Shown in pieces: positions 45,150-52,814 of a DNA stretch of 64,000 bases (position 1 is its first letter; each line of letters starts with the position of its first letter). Both the position numbers and the translations under genes were made by a program. The notes below the pieces were generated by a model. It was given only the letters and a program-made list of their open reading frames with translations, had not been told where the DNA came from and made no database searches. This DNA is from Nonomuraea wenchangensis (lineage in GTDB: Bacteria; Actinomycetota; Actinomycetes; Streptosporangiales; Streptosporangiaceae): contig NZ_FOHX01000003.1 in assembly GCF_900111685.1 (NCBI RefSeq), positions 186,001 to 250,000 of the forward strand. Reading direction: 5' to 3'.

Positions 45150-45640
45150 ACCAGCTCAGGTGTCAGCTGAAGGCATGGTCATGAAGCTGGTCCGTCGCCA
45201 GTGGCGCGGAGAGCCCTGTGGCACGGCTCGGCATGTCGGCCGGTTCGGGTCGGGCCCGGATTGTCGGGTCGGCCTGGCGAGAACGTGTCGTGTCCGGGGC
45301 TGTCGGCCAGGAGCGGGTGGGCGTGGCATGTCGTCGAGGACTGTCGCCGGGTAGGCGAGGTGTGTCGGCGCGGAGCGGCTGGGCCGGCGTGGACAAGTCG
45401 GCCGGGGGTAGCGCATGGGCCGGCGTGGGTAGTCGCGTTGCCGTGGGAAGGCTCGGCTCGTCGGCGTGGCGAGGGATGGAAGGGTCTGGCATGTCGGTGT
45501 GATTTGGCGGGAACGAGACGGGGCTGGGCTTGTCGGCGCGGCGGGAGTGTGAGCAAGGCGTGGAGTGTCGGCCTGGACGGGGCGGTGCTGGTTTGTCGCG
45601 CAGGGGTGGCTAGCCGTATCGGTCACGGCGTCGCAGAAGA
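45150..45640. repeat. GTCGGC iteron-like array, candidate replication origin
   Basis: The stretch 45007-45649 has no convincing gene. From 45234 to 45600 fourteen near-copies of TGTCGGC occur, all in the same orientation, starting at 45234, 45262, 45286, 45301, 45329, 45342, 45363, 45396, 45431, 45459, 45492, 45531, 45566 and 45594. Spacing is mostly 24-39 bp. Many copies extend to TGTCGGCnnGG. The plus strand is strikingly G/T-rich and C-poor compared with neighbouring genes. Directly repeated initiator sites beside replication genes are typical of iteron origins. The open frames across it encode low-complexity Pro/Arg/Thr and are not used. Confidence 0.6.
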
Positions 45641-45649
45641 GGGCGTCCA

Positions 45650-46387
45650 TCAGATCCGCTCCCAGGCCAGCAGCTCGAACTTGCCGTCCGACCGGCCGCG
45701 GTCGGCGCCGACGCCGATGTCCTCGCCGCGCTCCCAGATGCGCCCCCAGGCTTGCGGGGTGAGGAAGTCGTCGTGGACCTTCAGCTCGAACTCCAGGACC
45801 GGCGACTGGACGTACTCGACGCGGTTGATCGACGAGCGGGGCCCCTGCGGGGTCATGACGTGCTTGATGCGCTCCTCAACGCCGGTGGGCTCCTTCACAC
45901 CGAGCCCGATGTACACGTCGGGGACGAACACCCGCTCCGACAGGGTCGCCATCAGCCCCTTCCGGAAGCCCTTCGGCAGCGGCCGGCCCACGTCGCTTCC
46001 GGTGGCGGTCTTGCCGTCCCAGTCGACGCCGGGGTAGGCCGAGTTCGCCCACTCCTTCAGCGCCGCCTTCATGCACCGGCCCTCGTAGGCGAGCTCGCCC
46101 GTGTCGGGGACGCGTTTGAACCCGTTGATCGACGGGGCGGCGTCGGACTCCATGAGCGCGTCGGCGAGCTCGTCCGCGGACGGCTGACGGTCCGGGAACC
46201 GCTCCGTGAGGGTCTTCTGCACGAGCTCTTGCAGGTGCCGGTCGCCGATGTCCATGCGGGTCTTCAGCCAGCCCTTGATGACGGACGGCGACGACGGAAC
46301 CCCTCCCACGATCTTGTCGAGGATCTGCAGCCGGACCCGGTAGCAGGCCACGCTGGAGGAGGTGCCGAAGATGTCGACGGCGCCCAT
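45650..46387 (-). CDS. Conserved phage protein of unknown function
   Basis: A 245-residue protein, first leftward gene right of the repeat array. RVRLQILDKIVGGVPSSPSV, INGFKRVPDTGELAYEGRCM, FVPDVYIGLGVKEP and RVEYVQSPVLEFELKVHDDF lead to a C-terminal GEDIGVGADRGRSDGKFELL. The final G..IG.GA-R...GKFE scheme recurs in phage proteins near recombination/replication genes. Beta-rich, perhaps RRM/ferredoxin-like. No catalytic residues are evident. Confidence 0.72.
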   Translation of the reverse strand: MGAVDIFGTSSSVACYRVRLQILDKIVGGVPSSPSVIKGWLKTRMDIGDRHLQELVQKTLTERFPDRQPSADELADALMESDAAPSINGFKRVPDTGELAYEGRCMKAALKEWANSAYPGVDWDGKTATGSDVGRPLPKGFRKGLMATLSERVFVPDVYIGLGVKEPTGVEERIKHVMTPQGPRSSINRVEYVQSPVLEFELKVHDDFLTPQAWGRIWERGEDIGVGADRGRSDGKFELLAWERI

Positions 46388-46797
46388 CAGCCGGCCGCCT
46401 TCCGGTCCGCGGGGACAGCGGTCAGGCTCGGGCGTGCGGTGGCCCGTTCCAGCGCCGCCTCGGCGTTCTTGCGCTTGTGCTTCTCCTCGTCGACCTTCGC
46501 TTGGAGGCTGGCCACGTAGTCGGCGACGGACGGCGGCAGCTCGATCGGCTCGGCCAGTTCGGCGCGGGTCTGCCGCAGCGCCCGCTTGGCCTGCCCGTAG
46601 CGGACCACGACCGACTGGACCTGCGTCGCCCCTTCGAGGGCGCGGAACAGGTCGAACAGCTCGCGCGGCGTCTTGCCGTCGAGGGTTTGCCCGGTGATCG
46701 CCTCGATGTCTGCGCGGACGCCGGGGTCGTGCTGGATCAGCGCCACGACGGCGTCGAACTCGTCCGGGCTGTAGTCCTGGGGGTTGCGTGCTCTCAT
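46387..46797 (-). CDS. Hypothetical coiled-coil protein
   Basis: A 136-residue protein with a globular N-terminus (DEFDAVVALIQHDPGVRADI) and a C-terminal coiled coil (YVASLQAKVDEEKHKRKNAE). TGATG overlap with the next gene suggests a joint function. Confidence 0.7.
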   Translation of the reverse strand: MRARNPQDYSPDEFDAVVALIQHDPGVRADIEAITGQTLDGKTPRELFDLFRALEGATQVQSVVVRYGQAKRALRQTRAELAEPIELPPSVADYVASLQAKVDEEKHKRKNAEAALERATARPSLTAVPADRKAAG

Positions 46798-46824
46798 CGT
46801 TGAAGTCCTCGGGGTGCGTGGTGG

Positions 46825-47100
46825 TCAGGTTGCGGAAGCAGCGGCGCGGCTTGCGGCACGCTGGCGGCGGCGTTTGATGGCGTCGCGCTCGGCGTCGGTG
46901 GTTCCGCCCCACACACCGACCACGCCATTCGCCAGCGCCCACTCCTTGCAAGAACTGATGACGCGGCAGCCGCCGCAGACCTTCTTGGCCTTCTCGATCT
47001 GCAGAAGGGCGGCACCGGTGTTGCCGATCGGGAAGAACATCTCGGGGTCGATGGAGCGGCAGGCGGCGCGGCGGCGCCAGCCCGATCCAGGGCTAGTCAT
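46825..47100 (-). CDS. WhiB-like [4Fe-4S] regulator
   Basis: A 91-residue WhiB-family protein. Four conserved Cys: AACRSIDPEMFFP (Cys14), then KVCGGCRVISSC (CxxC and C). The GVWGGTTDAERDAI motif (G-V-W-G-G) and a basic tail KRRRQRAAS follow. WhiB proteins bind sigma factor SigA region 4 and DNA, and only occur in actinobacteria and their phages. Mycobacteriophage WhiB proteins inhibit host WhiB2 and give superinfection exclusion. Start ATG 47100 chosen; an upstream in-frame ATG lies in the neighbour. Confidence 0.93.
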   Translation of the reverse strand: MTSPGSGWRRRAACRSIDPEMFFPIGNTGAALLQIEKAKKVCGGCRVISSCKEWALANGVVGVWGGTTDAERDAIKRRRQRAASRAAASAT

Positions 47101-47431
47101 GGGATGTCGTCTCCGTTTCGTCGTTTCGGGTGGGGTCTCCAAGGGAGAGCGCTGCCGCTACCGCCTTGTAGGCGACCGCGGCCACCAGGCTCGGGTGGTC
47201 GTGGACGACGCCGCCCCTCGTGTGGCAGCGCTGGGCGAGTGCGTACGCGAGCGGATCGGACAGCGTCGGGTTCGCGCGGAGTTCGCCGGCGCGAGCCTCG
47301 AAGTAGGCCGCGGCGTCCACGCAGGCGCGGTCACGGGCATGCTGCTCGTGGAGCTTGAACTCGCCGCGTACGATCGCCTCGATGTCCACCACAGGGACCG
47401 GCAGCGTGACCGACGTCGGTTCAGGACGCAT
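47093..47431 (-). CDS. Hypothetical protein
   Basis: A 112-residue protein with ALAQRCHTRGGVVHDHPSLV and helices AAAYFEARAGELRANPTL. Overlaps WhiB by 8 bp. No function. Confidence 0.68.
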   Translation of the reverse strand: MRPEPTSVTLPVPVVDIEAIVRGEFKLHEQHARDRACVDAAAYFEARAGELRANPTLSDPLAYALAQRCHTRGGVVHDHPSLVAAVAYKAVAAALSLGDPTRNDETETTSHD

Positions 47432-48251
47432 CGGCCGCCTCCTCGTCGAACAGGGACGGGGTGACGTTCGGGAACGGGCGGTTCGACCACAGGACCTCGG
47501 TGCGGGCCGACCACTTCTGCGCCTGCCCGGTTGCCGTCGGGATCTCCACCCGGTGCCAGCTGCCATACAGGTCGTCGTACAGCGGTGAGTCGTAGCCAGA
47601 CAGCACCACCGCGGCGTCGCAGTCGAGCAGCGCTTTGGCGAGTTCAACGTGCTGGTCCTCGCGCGGCATCTCGTGCAGGTAGTTGACGCTCGTCCTCGTC
47701 GATGCGAGGTAAGGCGGATCGACGTACAGGCAGACCTCGCGGTGCTTGCCGTAGGAGGCGATCACGTCCAGGGCGGGGCGGCACTCCAGCGAGACCGCGG
47801 CCAGCCGCTGAGCCGCGGCCGCGATCCGGGTCACGTACGCGGCGAGGTAGTCGGGCATCCCGGTGGAACCGACCGGTCGGACATAGTGCCGCCAGCCCGT
47901 GTTGCGCAGGGTGCCGCCGCGGCCCTGGGTGAGCCTCACCCACACGCGGCGGGCCTGCTCCAGCTCGTCGGCGGCGGGCTCGTACGCGGCCGTGTGCTCG
48001 GCGCGGGAGTGTGGCGTCAGCGCGCACACCCGCTCTAGGTCCGCGGGCCGGTCTCGGAGAATCCTCCAGAACGCCATCAAGTCCTGGTCCAGGTCATTGA
48101 CCGTCTCCATCCGGGACGGCGTCTTGGCCAGCAGCACCGCGAGTGACCCGGCGAACGGCTCCACGTAGTGCTCGTGGGTGGGCAGCAGGCGCACGATCTT
48201 CTCGGCGAGAGTCGTCTTACCGCCGTAGTACGTGAGTGGGGGCTTAGGCAT
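47421..48251 (-). CDS. Dam-type N6-adenine methyltransferase (D12 class)
   Basis: A 276-residue DNA adenine methylase: LTYYGGKTTLAEKIV (residues 6-20, SAM binding), HYVEPFAGSLAVL (EPFAG 31-35), VNDLDQDLMAFW and the catalytic DPPY at 178-181. Order and length match D12/Dam enzymes that methylate adenine. As a lone methylase without a partner nuclease it probably protects phage DNA from restriction. Confidence 0.92.
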   Translation of the reverse strand: MPKPPLTYYGGKTTLAEKIVRLLPTHEHYVEPFAGSLAVLLAKTPSRMETVNDLDQDLMAFWRILRDRPADLERVCALTPHSRAEHTAAYEPAADELEQARRVWVRLTQGRGGTLRNTGWRHYVRPVGSTGMPDYLAAYVTRIAAAAQRLAAVSLECRPALDVIASYGKHREVCLYVDPPYLASTRTSVNYLHEMPREDQHVELAKALLDCDAAVVLSGYDSPLYDDLYGSWHRVEIPTATGQAQKWSARTEVLWSNRPFPNVTPSLFDEEAADAS

Positions 48252-48417
48252 CGGCCGCCCCCTTAGGGGTGACCGGCGCGGCGGTCTTGGGGTCGGGCAG
48301 GTCGAACAGGACCTCGTCTTGCGGGTCCTCGGCTCGGGCGTCGCACACCCGGTAGTGGTCGGCAGGGGTGGAGCCGTCGAGGGCGGCCTGCTGGCAGCAC
48401 GGGAGGAGGCTGGTCAT
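48244..48417 (-). CDS. Small protein before the methylase
   Basis: A 57-residue protein (MTSLLPCCQQAALDGSTPAD...) with CC and YRVCDAR near the N-terminus. It overlaps both neighbours by 4-8 bases, supporting translation. Confidence 0.68.
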   Translation of the reverse strand: MTSLLPCCQQAALDGSTPADHYRVCDARAEDPQDEVLFDLPDPKTAAPVTPKGAADA

Positions 48418-48728
48418 GCCGTCACCCGCTCGCGCAGGACTCGCTCGTAGCGCCCCGCCGTCCGCCAGGTGACGCCGATCCGGGCGGCAGCCTGGTCGCG
48501 AGGCTCACCCCAGGACCGCAACTCCCTGTAGTCCTCGCGTCTGGCCGCAGCGTTGGCGCGGACAGACGCGATGGCGAGTTGCCGGGCGTCCTCGCGAGAC
48601 ATCGGCGGAGGAGGCCCCTCCGCGGGGCGCCCGGCCCGCTTCCACCGCTGGTAGCAGGCAGAGCACCAGCCACGCACCGCCTTGCCGTCATTGATCGCCT
48701 GCTGGCAGCAGGTCCGGAGGTCATTCAC
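48414..48728 (-). CDS. Cys finger plus HTH protein
   Basis: A 104-residue protein: NDLRTCCQQAINDGKAVRGW CSACYQRWKRAGRP (zinc-finger-like) then a C-terminal HTH (RDQAAARIGVTWRTAGRYER). This combination occurs in small actinophage regulators. Stop overlaps the next start. Confidence 0.72.
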   Translation of the reverse strand: MNDLRTCCQQAINDGKAVRGWCSACYQRWKRAGRPAEGPPPPMSREDARQLAIASVRANAAARREDYRELRSWGEPRDQAAARIGVTWRTAGRYERVLRERVTA

Positions 48729-48855
48729 CGTCGCCCTCCTCGACGTCGTGAAGGTCCACGGGCAGCAGGGCGTCCACGCGGGCGCAGGCTCGGGCGGTCT
48801 TCTCGGCCACCCAGGCGAGCCCGTACACGTACAGGCGGGCAGCGAAGGAGATCAC
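48721..48855 (-). CDS. Small helical protein
   Basis: A 44-residue protein (VISFAARLYVYGLAWVAEKT...) with a hydrophobic N-terminus and acidic end. GTG 48855 overlaps the preceding stop as GTGA and its own end overlaps the next gene by 8 bp. Confidence 0.62.
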   Translation of the reverse strand: MISFAARLYVYGLAWVAEKTARACARVDALLPVDLHDVEEGDGE

Positions 48856-49160
48856 CGGTCACGCCCCCATTGCCGGTCCCATTCGGCGGTCAGCCGGTCG
48901 GCTTCGTCGCCGAGGGCGTCGCGGACGACGTGCTCCACCCGGAGCGGCGGGGCGAGTTCGCGGGTGTCGGCTGCCGGGTCGAGCACGTCGAGGCCGGCGT
49001 TCGGACGGCGGGCGGGCAGGCGGTTGAGGCGGTCCCTCAGCCACACCACTCCTACGGCGGCGAGGACCAGAGCCAGCAGCGCGATGACGAGCAGCAGGGT
49101 GCCGTTGGCGGCGTCGTTGAAGAACACCGCCAACGTCTCCAGCTTGTCGAGGGCGCCCAT
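48852..49160 (-). CDS. Single-pass membrane protein
   Basis: A 102-residue protein with a membrane helix (TLLLVIALLALVLAAVGVVW) at about residues 20-40 and a charged cytoplasmic tail (WDRQWGRDR). ATG 49160 overlaps the upstream stop as TGATG. Confidence 0.72.
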   Translation of the reverse strand: MGALDKLETLAVFFNDAANGTLLLVIALLALVLAAVGVVWLRDRLNRLPARRPNAGLDVLDPAADTRELAPPLRVEHVVRDALGDEADRLTAEWDRQWGRDR

Positions 49161-49696
49161 CACGCGCCCCCGCCCGGCTTCCACTCGATGCCGAGCAGGG
49201 AGCGGATCTCGGCGGCGGCGTAGTCCTGGCGTGCCGCCCCCGCCCGGTTGCCGATCTCGCGGTAGGCGTCCTCGGCGTTGGCGAGTTCGCGGAGCCGGGT
49301 CTCGGCCTTGGCGCGGAGTGCGGAATCGTGCCCCGCCTCCACCTGCGGGGCGTCTCCCGCGAGGGCCAGGAACGCCTCCAGCTCGTGGACGGGAGTGCCG
49401 ACGGCCTGTGCTGCCGCTATCTCCGCCCGGCAGCCTTTGGACTGCTCCCAGCCGGGAAGGACCACGACCGCGTCAGCGGACTGCACGATCCATGACAGGA
49501 CGTTGGCGAGAGCCGGGCGCAGGTCGTGCGGGTCGAAACCTGCGTCGGGGTTAGGCTCGGCCGGGCAGCGCACCTCGTAGCCGAGAGCACGCAGCCGTTC
49601 GGCAGCGGCAAGGAACGCCGGGAACCCCATGTCGAGGCGGCCTCGCATCGGGCCGGCGATGTAGACCGCACTGCCGGGGGTCATCGGCTCAGGCAT
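49160..49696 (-). CDS. DUF4406 protein, deoxyribosyltransferase-like
   Basis: A 178-residue protein. AVYIAGPMRGRLDMGFPAFL, ERLRALGYEVRCPAEPNPDA, SWIVQSADAVVVLPGWEQSK and GCRAEIAAAQAVGTPV match DUF4406, a Rossmann-like relative of nucleoside 2-deoxyribosyltransferases common in phages. It may act in nucleotide salvage or hypermodification. The C-terminal 70 residues are a coiled extension. Confidence 0.85.
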   Translation of the reverse strand: MPEPMTPGSAVYIAGPMRGRLDMGFPAFLAAAERLRALGYEVRCPAEPNPDAGFDPHDLRPALANVLSWIVQSADAVVVLPGWEQSKGCRAEIAAAQAVGTPVHELEAFLALAGDAPQVEAGHDSALRAKAETRLRELANAEDAYREIGNRAGAARQDYAAAEIRSLLGIEWKPGGGA

Positions 49697-50048
49697 CGTC
49701 GTCTCCGTCCTGCTCGTCGGCGAGTACCGCCATCTGGTCGGGCGAGAGCGCGAGCAGGGCTTCCTGAGCCTCGTGCGTGAGAGTGGCGGCCTGGTCGGCG
49801 GGAAGGCTCCCGCCGGCGACGTGGGAGCGGTACAGGGCCCGCATGGCGTCCAGCAGCGCCGGGGAGAGGGTCACGAACGGGTCGGCGTCAGCCGGGACCA
49901 CGATCGCCCGGAAGTCGGGGTCGTCGTCGGTCGGGCTGACGCCGATCGAGACGACGTTGCCGTCCCGCGACACAGCCCAGCCGTAGATGCCGATGGCGTC
50001 GGCCACCATCTCGGCGATGAGGTCCGGGGTGGGAGTGGGGATGATCAC
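49689..50048 (-). CDS. Hypothetical protein, diverged copy of the 50242 product
   Basis: A 119-residue protein with GNVVSIGVSPTDDDPDFRAI and PFVTLSPALLDAM. The segment GNVV-IG--P--DD---FRA-VV also occurs in the product of 50242-50736, two genes upstream, so they look paralogous. GTG 50048 overlaps the upstream stop as GTGA. Confidence 0.7.
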   Translation of the reverse strand: MIIPTPTPDLIAEMVADAIGIYGWAVSRDGNVVSIGVSPTDDDPDFRAIVVPADADPFVTLSPALLDAMRALYRSHVAGGSLPADQAATLTHEAQEALLALSPDQMAVLADEQDGDDDA

Positions 50049-50242
50049 TTGCCACCACCCCGTCCGACCAGCGCCAGCGTGATCGTCAGGAACGCCGAAG
50101 CCAGCAGCGCCGTGTCGTAGCCCATCGTCGGGATGACCGGCCACCACTCGTGGTGGAGGATGCCGACGAACATCATCAGCGCCCACGCGGAGGCCACCCA
50201 GCCGCCGACGACGATCGCGATGAAGAGAAGGACGGCACCCAT
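50045..50242 (-). CDS. Two-helix membrane protein
   Basis: A 65-residue protein: GAVLLFIAIVVGGWVASAWA and DTALLASAFLTITLALVG, with a His/Trp loop (LHHEWWPVIP) and basic end. TGATG link favours the second Met (50242). Confidence 0.72.
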   Translation of the reverse strand: MGAVLLFIAIVVGGWVASAWALMMFVGILHHEWWPVIPTMGYDTALLASAFLTITLALVGRGGGK

Positions 50243-50736
50243 CACGCACCCCCGCCCTGCTCCGCCTGAGCGGCCTCAGCCCGACGACGAGCGATCTCCT
50301 CGTCGGCGAGCTTCTGCGCCTCATCGGCCAGTGCGGCCAGACGAGCGGCCAAGCGCCGCGCCTCGACGGGAGTCAGGAAGCCCACGTTGGTGGCCTTCAT
50401 CGTGTTGACGACCACGAACAGGTCTGGGCTCACCCACGAGCGGACCTCGTCGGCGGGTCCCCACTCCACCTCCAGCGTGGCGGGACGCTCCAGCACGATC
50501 GGGGTCTGCTCGCCCTCGACGACGACCGCCCGGAAGTGGACCTCGGGCAGCTTGGTTCCCTCGTCGTCGTCGGCGTAGGGCGTGATCCCGATGTGGACGA
50601 CGTTTCCGGCAGCGCCGATCGACGGGTGCCAGTAGTTGCCGTCGTGGTAGTCGTTGTCGCCCATCGTCAGCATCTCGGCGACGTTCTCCGGAGTCGGAGG
50701 GGTAGCGGCGACCTTCTCGGGGGTGATGTCGCTCAT
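50242..50736 (-). CDS. Hypothetical protein, diverged copy of the 49689 product
   Basis: A 164-residue protein with GNVVHIGITPYADDDEGTKL, HFRAVVVEGEQTPIVL, then a helical tail (EARRLAARLAALADEAQKLA). Shares its beta core with the 49689 product. Confidence 0.7.
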   Translation of the reverse strand: MSDITPEKVAATPPTPENVAEMLTMGDNDYHDGNYWHPSIGAAGNVVHIGITPYADDDEGTKLPEVHFRAVVVEGEQTPIVLERPATLEVEWGPADEVRSWVSPDLFVVVNTMKATNVGFLTPVEARRLAARLAALADEAQKLADEEIARRRAEAAQAEQGGGA

Positions 50737-51353
50737 GCGGCACCGTCCTGAGCGGTCAGCGAGTCAATGAGCGCCTGGGCGGCGGCGATCTCGGATCGCA
50801 GCTCAGCGGCCCGCTCGCGCCCGTACTCGTCGTCGCGGTCGTCGTACATGCCCAGGTACTTGGCGCACTGTGCGATCTGGCCTACAGCGGCTGCGTGGAC
50901 GGCCTTACGGGTCGCCCACACCTCGTCGAGGACCGGCGTCCGCTTCTCGCTGATGCACTCGCCGATGTAGCCGTAGACGGTGTTGACGTTGAGGAACGCG
51001 TCCCGGTCGTAGAACGCCGCCTTGTAGAAGACGCTGACGCGCCGGCGTCCCAGCTCGTCAACCAGGTACGACCACATGGCGTGGTCGGAGCCCTCGCGCT
51101 TCCAGCCGGTCGGGAGTTCGGCGTGCCGGAACAGCGGATCGCCGGCGACCTTGTCGCCCAGCTTGAAGCCGAGCGCGGTCAGCTCGTCCTCGGTGCCGTA
51201 GTTGAGGCGGGACGGCAGGACGGTGGAGTTGACGATCTCGCGCTGGCCCTGCGCCTCCATCCGCTCGATAGAGGCGGACGGGCCGCCAGGACCCATCGCG
51301 TCGGCCAGGAGCAGGAGAGGGTCGGTCTTGCTGGTGTTGCGCGGGCTGCTCAT
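50733..51353 (-). CDS. Hypothetical protein
   Basis: A 206-residue protein (MSSPRNTSKTDPLLLLADAM...) with PLFRHAELPTGWKREGSDHA, GRRRVSVFYKAAFYDRDAFL and a helical end. The KLGD..GDPLF....LP.GW.......W..L.D..GR.R....YK..FYDR scheme is found in many phages without known function. Confidence 0.75.
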   Translation of the reverse strand: MSSPRNTSKTDPLLLLADAMGPGGPSASIERMEAQGQREIVNSTVLPSRLNYGTEDELTALGFKLGDKVAGDPLFRHAELPTGWKREGSDHAMWSYLVDELGRRRVSVFYKAAFYDRDAFLNVNTVYGYIGECISEKRTPVLDEVWATRKAVHAAAVGQIAQCAKYLGMYDDRDDEYGRERAAELRSEIAAAQALIDSLTAQDGAA

Positions 51354-51583
51354 GCTGCTGTGCCTTCCGGGGAGTCGTAGGGGTGCCGGTAGCCGGCGAA
51401 CGGGGCCTCCATCGGGAAGATCCCGAGAGGCGTCGTGCGGGGCTGGGAGAAGTCGTCCACGGGGAAGAGCTGCGACAGGCTGGACCAGCCCGTCCACGAG
51501 CCGCGCGAGCGGGCCGGGCGGGGGCGGGGAGGGCGGTAGCCGCGACGACGGTGGCGGCCCTTACCGGACAGCAGGGCGGTCAC
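51350..51583 (-). CDS. Hypothetical basic protein
   Basis: A 77-residue protein, very basic at the N-terminus (GKGRHRRRGYRPPRPRPARS), then LFPVDDFSQPRTTPLGIFP. GTG 51583 overlaps the previous stop. Confidence 0.62.
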   Translation of the reverse strand: MTALLSGKGRHRRRGYRPPRPRPARSRGSWTGWSSLSQLFPVDDFSQPRTTPLGIFPMEAPFAGYRHPYDSPEGTAA

Positions 51584-51990
51584 GAGTGCCCCCCAGCGCG
51601 CTCCAGGTCGGCGTGGGCGGCGTCGAAACGCTCCAGGGCGCCGTCCGGGGCGTGCGACAACTCCCCGCCGAACGGAGGGATGTGGACACCGGCGGCGGCC
51701 AGCATGTCGGCGTAGCCTTTGGCGACATCCTGCGCGGCCCGAGCCTCGGCCTCGGCCTGCCGCTTCTCGCCGTCCTTCTGGATCACCCACGCCTGCTTCT
51801 CGGCGATCTCCTTCTCCAGTTGGGCGATCTCCTCGCCCTTCTGGATGGCCGTCCCGCCCATCGAGGTGGCGTGCCGGGCAGCCTCCTGGTACTTGGCGGT
51901 CAGCTCGGCCACGATCCGCTGAGCGGCGTGCTCGGTGACGAACACCACAGCCGGCGACGGGGCGGGGAACTGGTCGGTCTTGCGAGACAT
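51580..51990 (-). CDS. Hypothetical coiled-coil protein
   Basis: A 136-residue protein, mainly a long coiled coil (GEEIAQLEKEIAEKQAWVIQ, GEKRQAEAEARAAQDVAKGY). A hairpin CGCCCCCT/AGGGGGCG (52029-52051) lies upstream of its start. Confidence 0.7.
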   Translation of the reverse strand: MSRKTDQFPAPSPAVVFVTEHAAQRIVAELTAKYQEAARHATSMGGTAIQKGEEIAQLEKEIAEKQAWVIQKDGEKRQAEAEARAAQDVAKGYADMLAAAGVHIPPFGGELSHAPDGALERFDAAHADLERAGGHS

Positions 51991-52028
51991 TCACGTTCTC
52001 CTGGTGCGAGATAGGTCGGTTTGGTGCT

Positions 52029-52051
52029 CGCCCCCTCTCTCGGAGGGGGCG
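52029..52051. terminator. CGCCCCCT hairpin
   Basis: A perfect 8-bp stem with 7-nt loop in the 75-bp gap between two small genes; no T-run. Confidence 0.45.
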
Positions 52052-52065
52052 GGGAAGAGAGCGGG

Positions 52066-52305
52066 CTACGGGGTGGGCGACGGCTTCTCAGCCCGGCGGG
52101 TCACCTCGGCGAGGTTGAAGATGTCGTCCTCGCTCGGCGGGGTGAACGAGCCACCGCACCAGCCGTCGAGGCAGGACTCGAACTCGGCGCGCACGTGGTC
52201 AGCGCGACCGTCCGCCACGTAGCCACTCAGGGCGTAGCTGAGGATGCGGGACAGCGCCTCACGCTGCTGGGTCGAGAGGACAGGCGGGAGGGCAGAGCCA
52301 GCCAT
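52066..52305 (-). CDS. Hypothetical small protein
   Basis: A 79-residue protein with REALSRILSYALSGYVADGR and CLDGWCGGSFTPPSEDDIFN. TGATG overlap with the next gene. Confidence 0.66.
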   Translation of the reverse strand: MAGSALPPVLSTQQREALSRILSYALSGYVADGRADHVRAEFESCLDGWCGGSFTPPSEDDIFNLAEVTRRAEKPSPTP

Positions 52306-52814
52306 CACGCACCCCCGGAGAGCGAGGTCTGACCGGGGTGAACCTCGGTCTCGGCGGGCTTGGCGTCCTGGATGGTCTGCTGAAGTTCCTGAGTAGCCGT
52401 AAGGGTCTGCCAGCGCTTGAGTGCCGCGTCCTGGACCGCCTTCGGGTCGATGCCGAACGACTCCAGCGCCGTCCACGTCAGAGCGACGAGAGGCGGGTCC
52501 TCCCAGTCGTCCCACATCTGGGCGGCGATCTCGTCCGCCTTCTCCGGCAGGTGCTCGATCAGGGCGCGCAGCAGGAACGACACCGAATGCTCGGCGGTCA
52601 TAAGCGCCTGATTCTGGAGGTAGCGGGACGCGGCGTCGGCGAAGTTCTCGCCCGACTTCTCCGCCTCCATCTGCGCCTTGAAGAAGGTCTGGTTCAGTGA
52701 CGCCGACCAGTGCGCCTCTACCGCCATGTACTCGGCGAGCCGGCGCGCGGTCGCCTCCTCGGGCGTGTTCGGGTAGGAGGCGAAGTCGTCCACCGTGGGC
52801 AGGTTGTCGGTCAT
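52305..52814 (-). CDS. Hypothetical helical protein
   Basis: A 169-residue acidic, helical protein (MTDNLPTVDDFASYPNTPEE...) with VSFLLRALIEHLPEKADEIA. Translationally coupled to the larger regulator. Confidence 0.68.
   Translation of the reverse strand: MTDNLPTVDDFASYPNTPEEATARRLAEYMAVEAHWSASLNQTFFKAQMEAEKSGENFADAASRYLQNQALMTAEHSVSFLLRALIEHLPEKADEIAAQMWDDWEDPPLVALTWTALESFGIDPKAVQDAALKRWQTLTATQELQQTIQDAKPAETEVHPGQTSLSGGA

Noticed and set aside
45156..45650. Low-complexity frames across the iteron-like array (164, 125 and 109 codons leftward; 278 rightward)
   Set aside because: Pro/Arg/Thr or Gly/Arg/Trp-rich, no ribosome sites, no family features; the DNA repeat explains the open frames.
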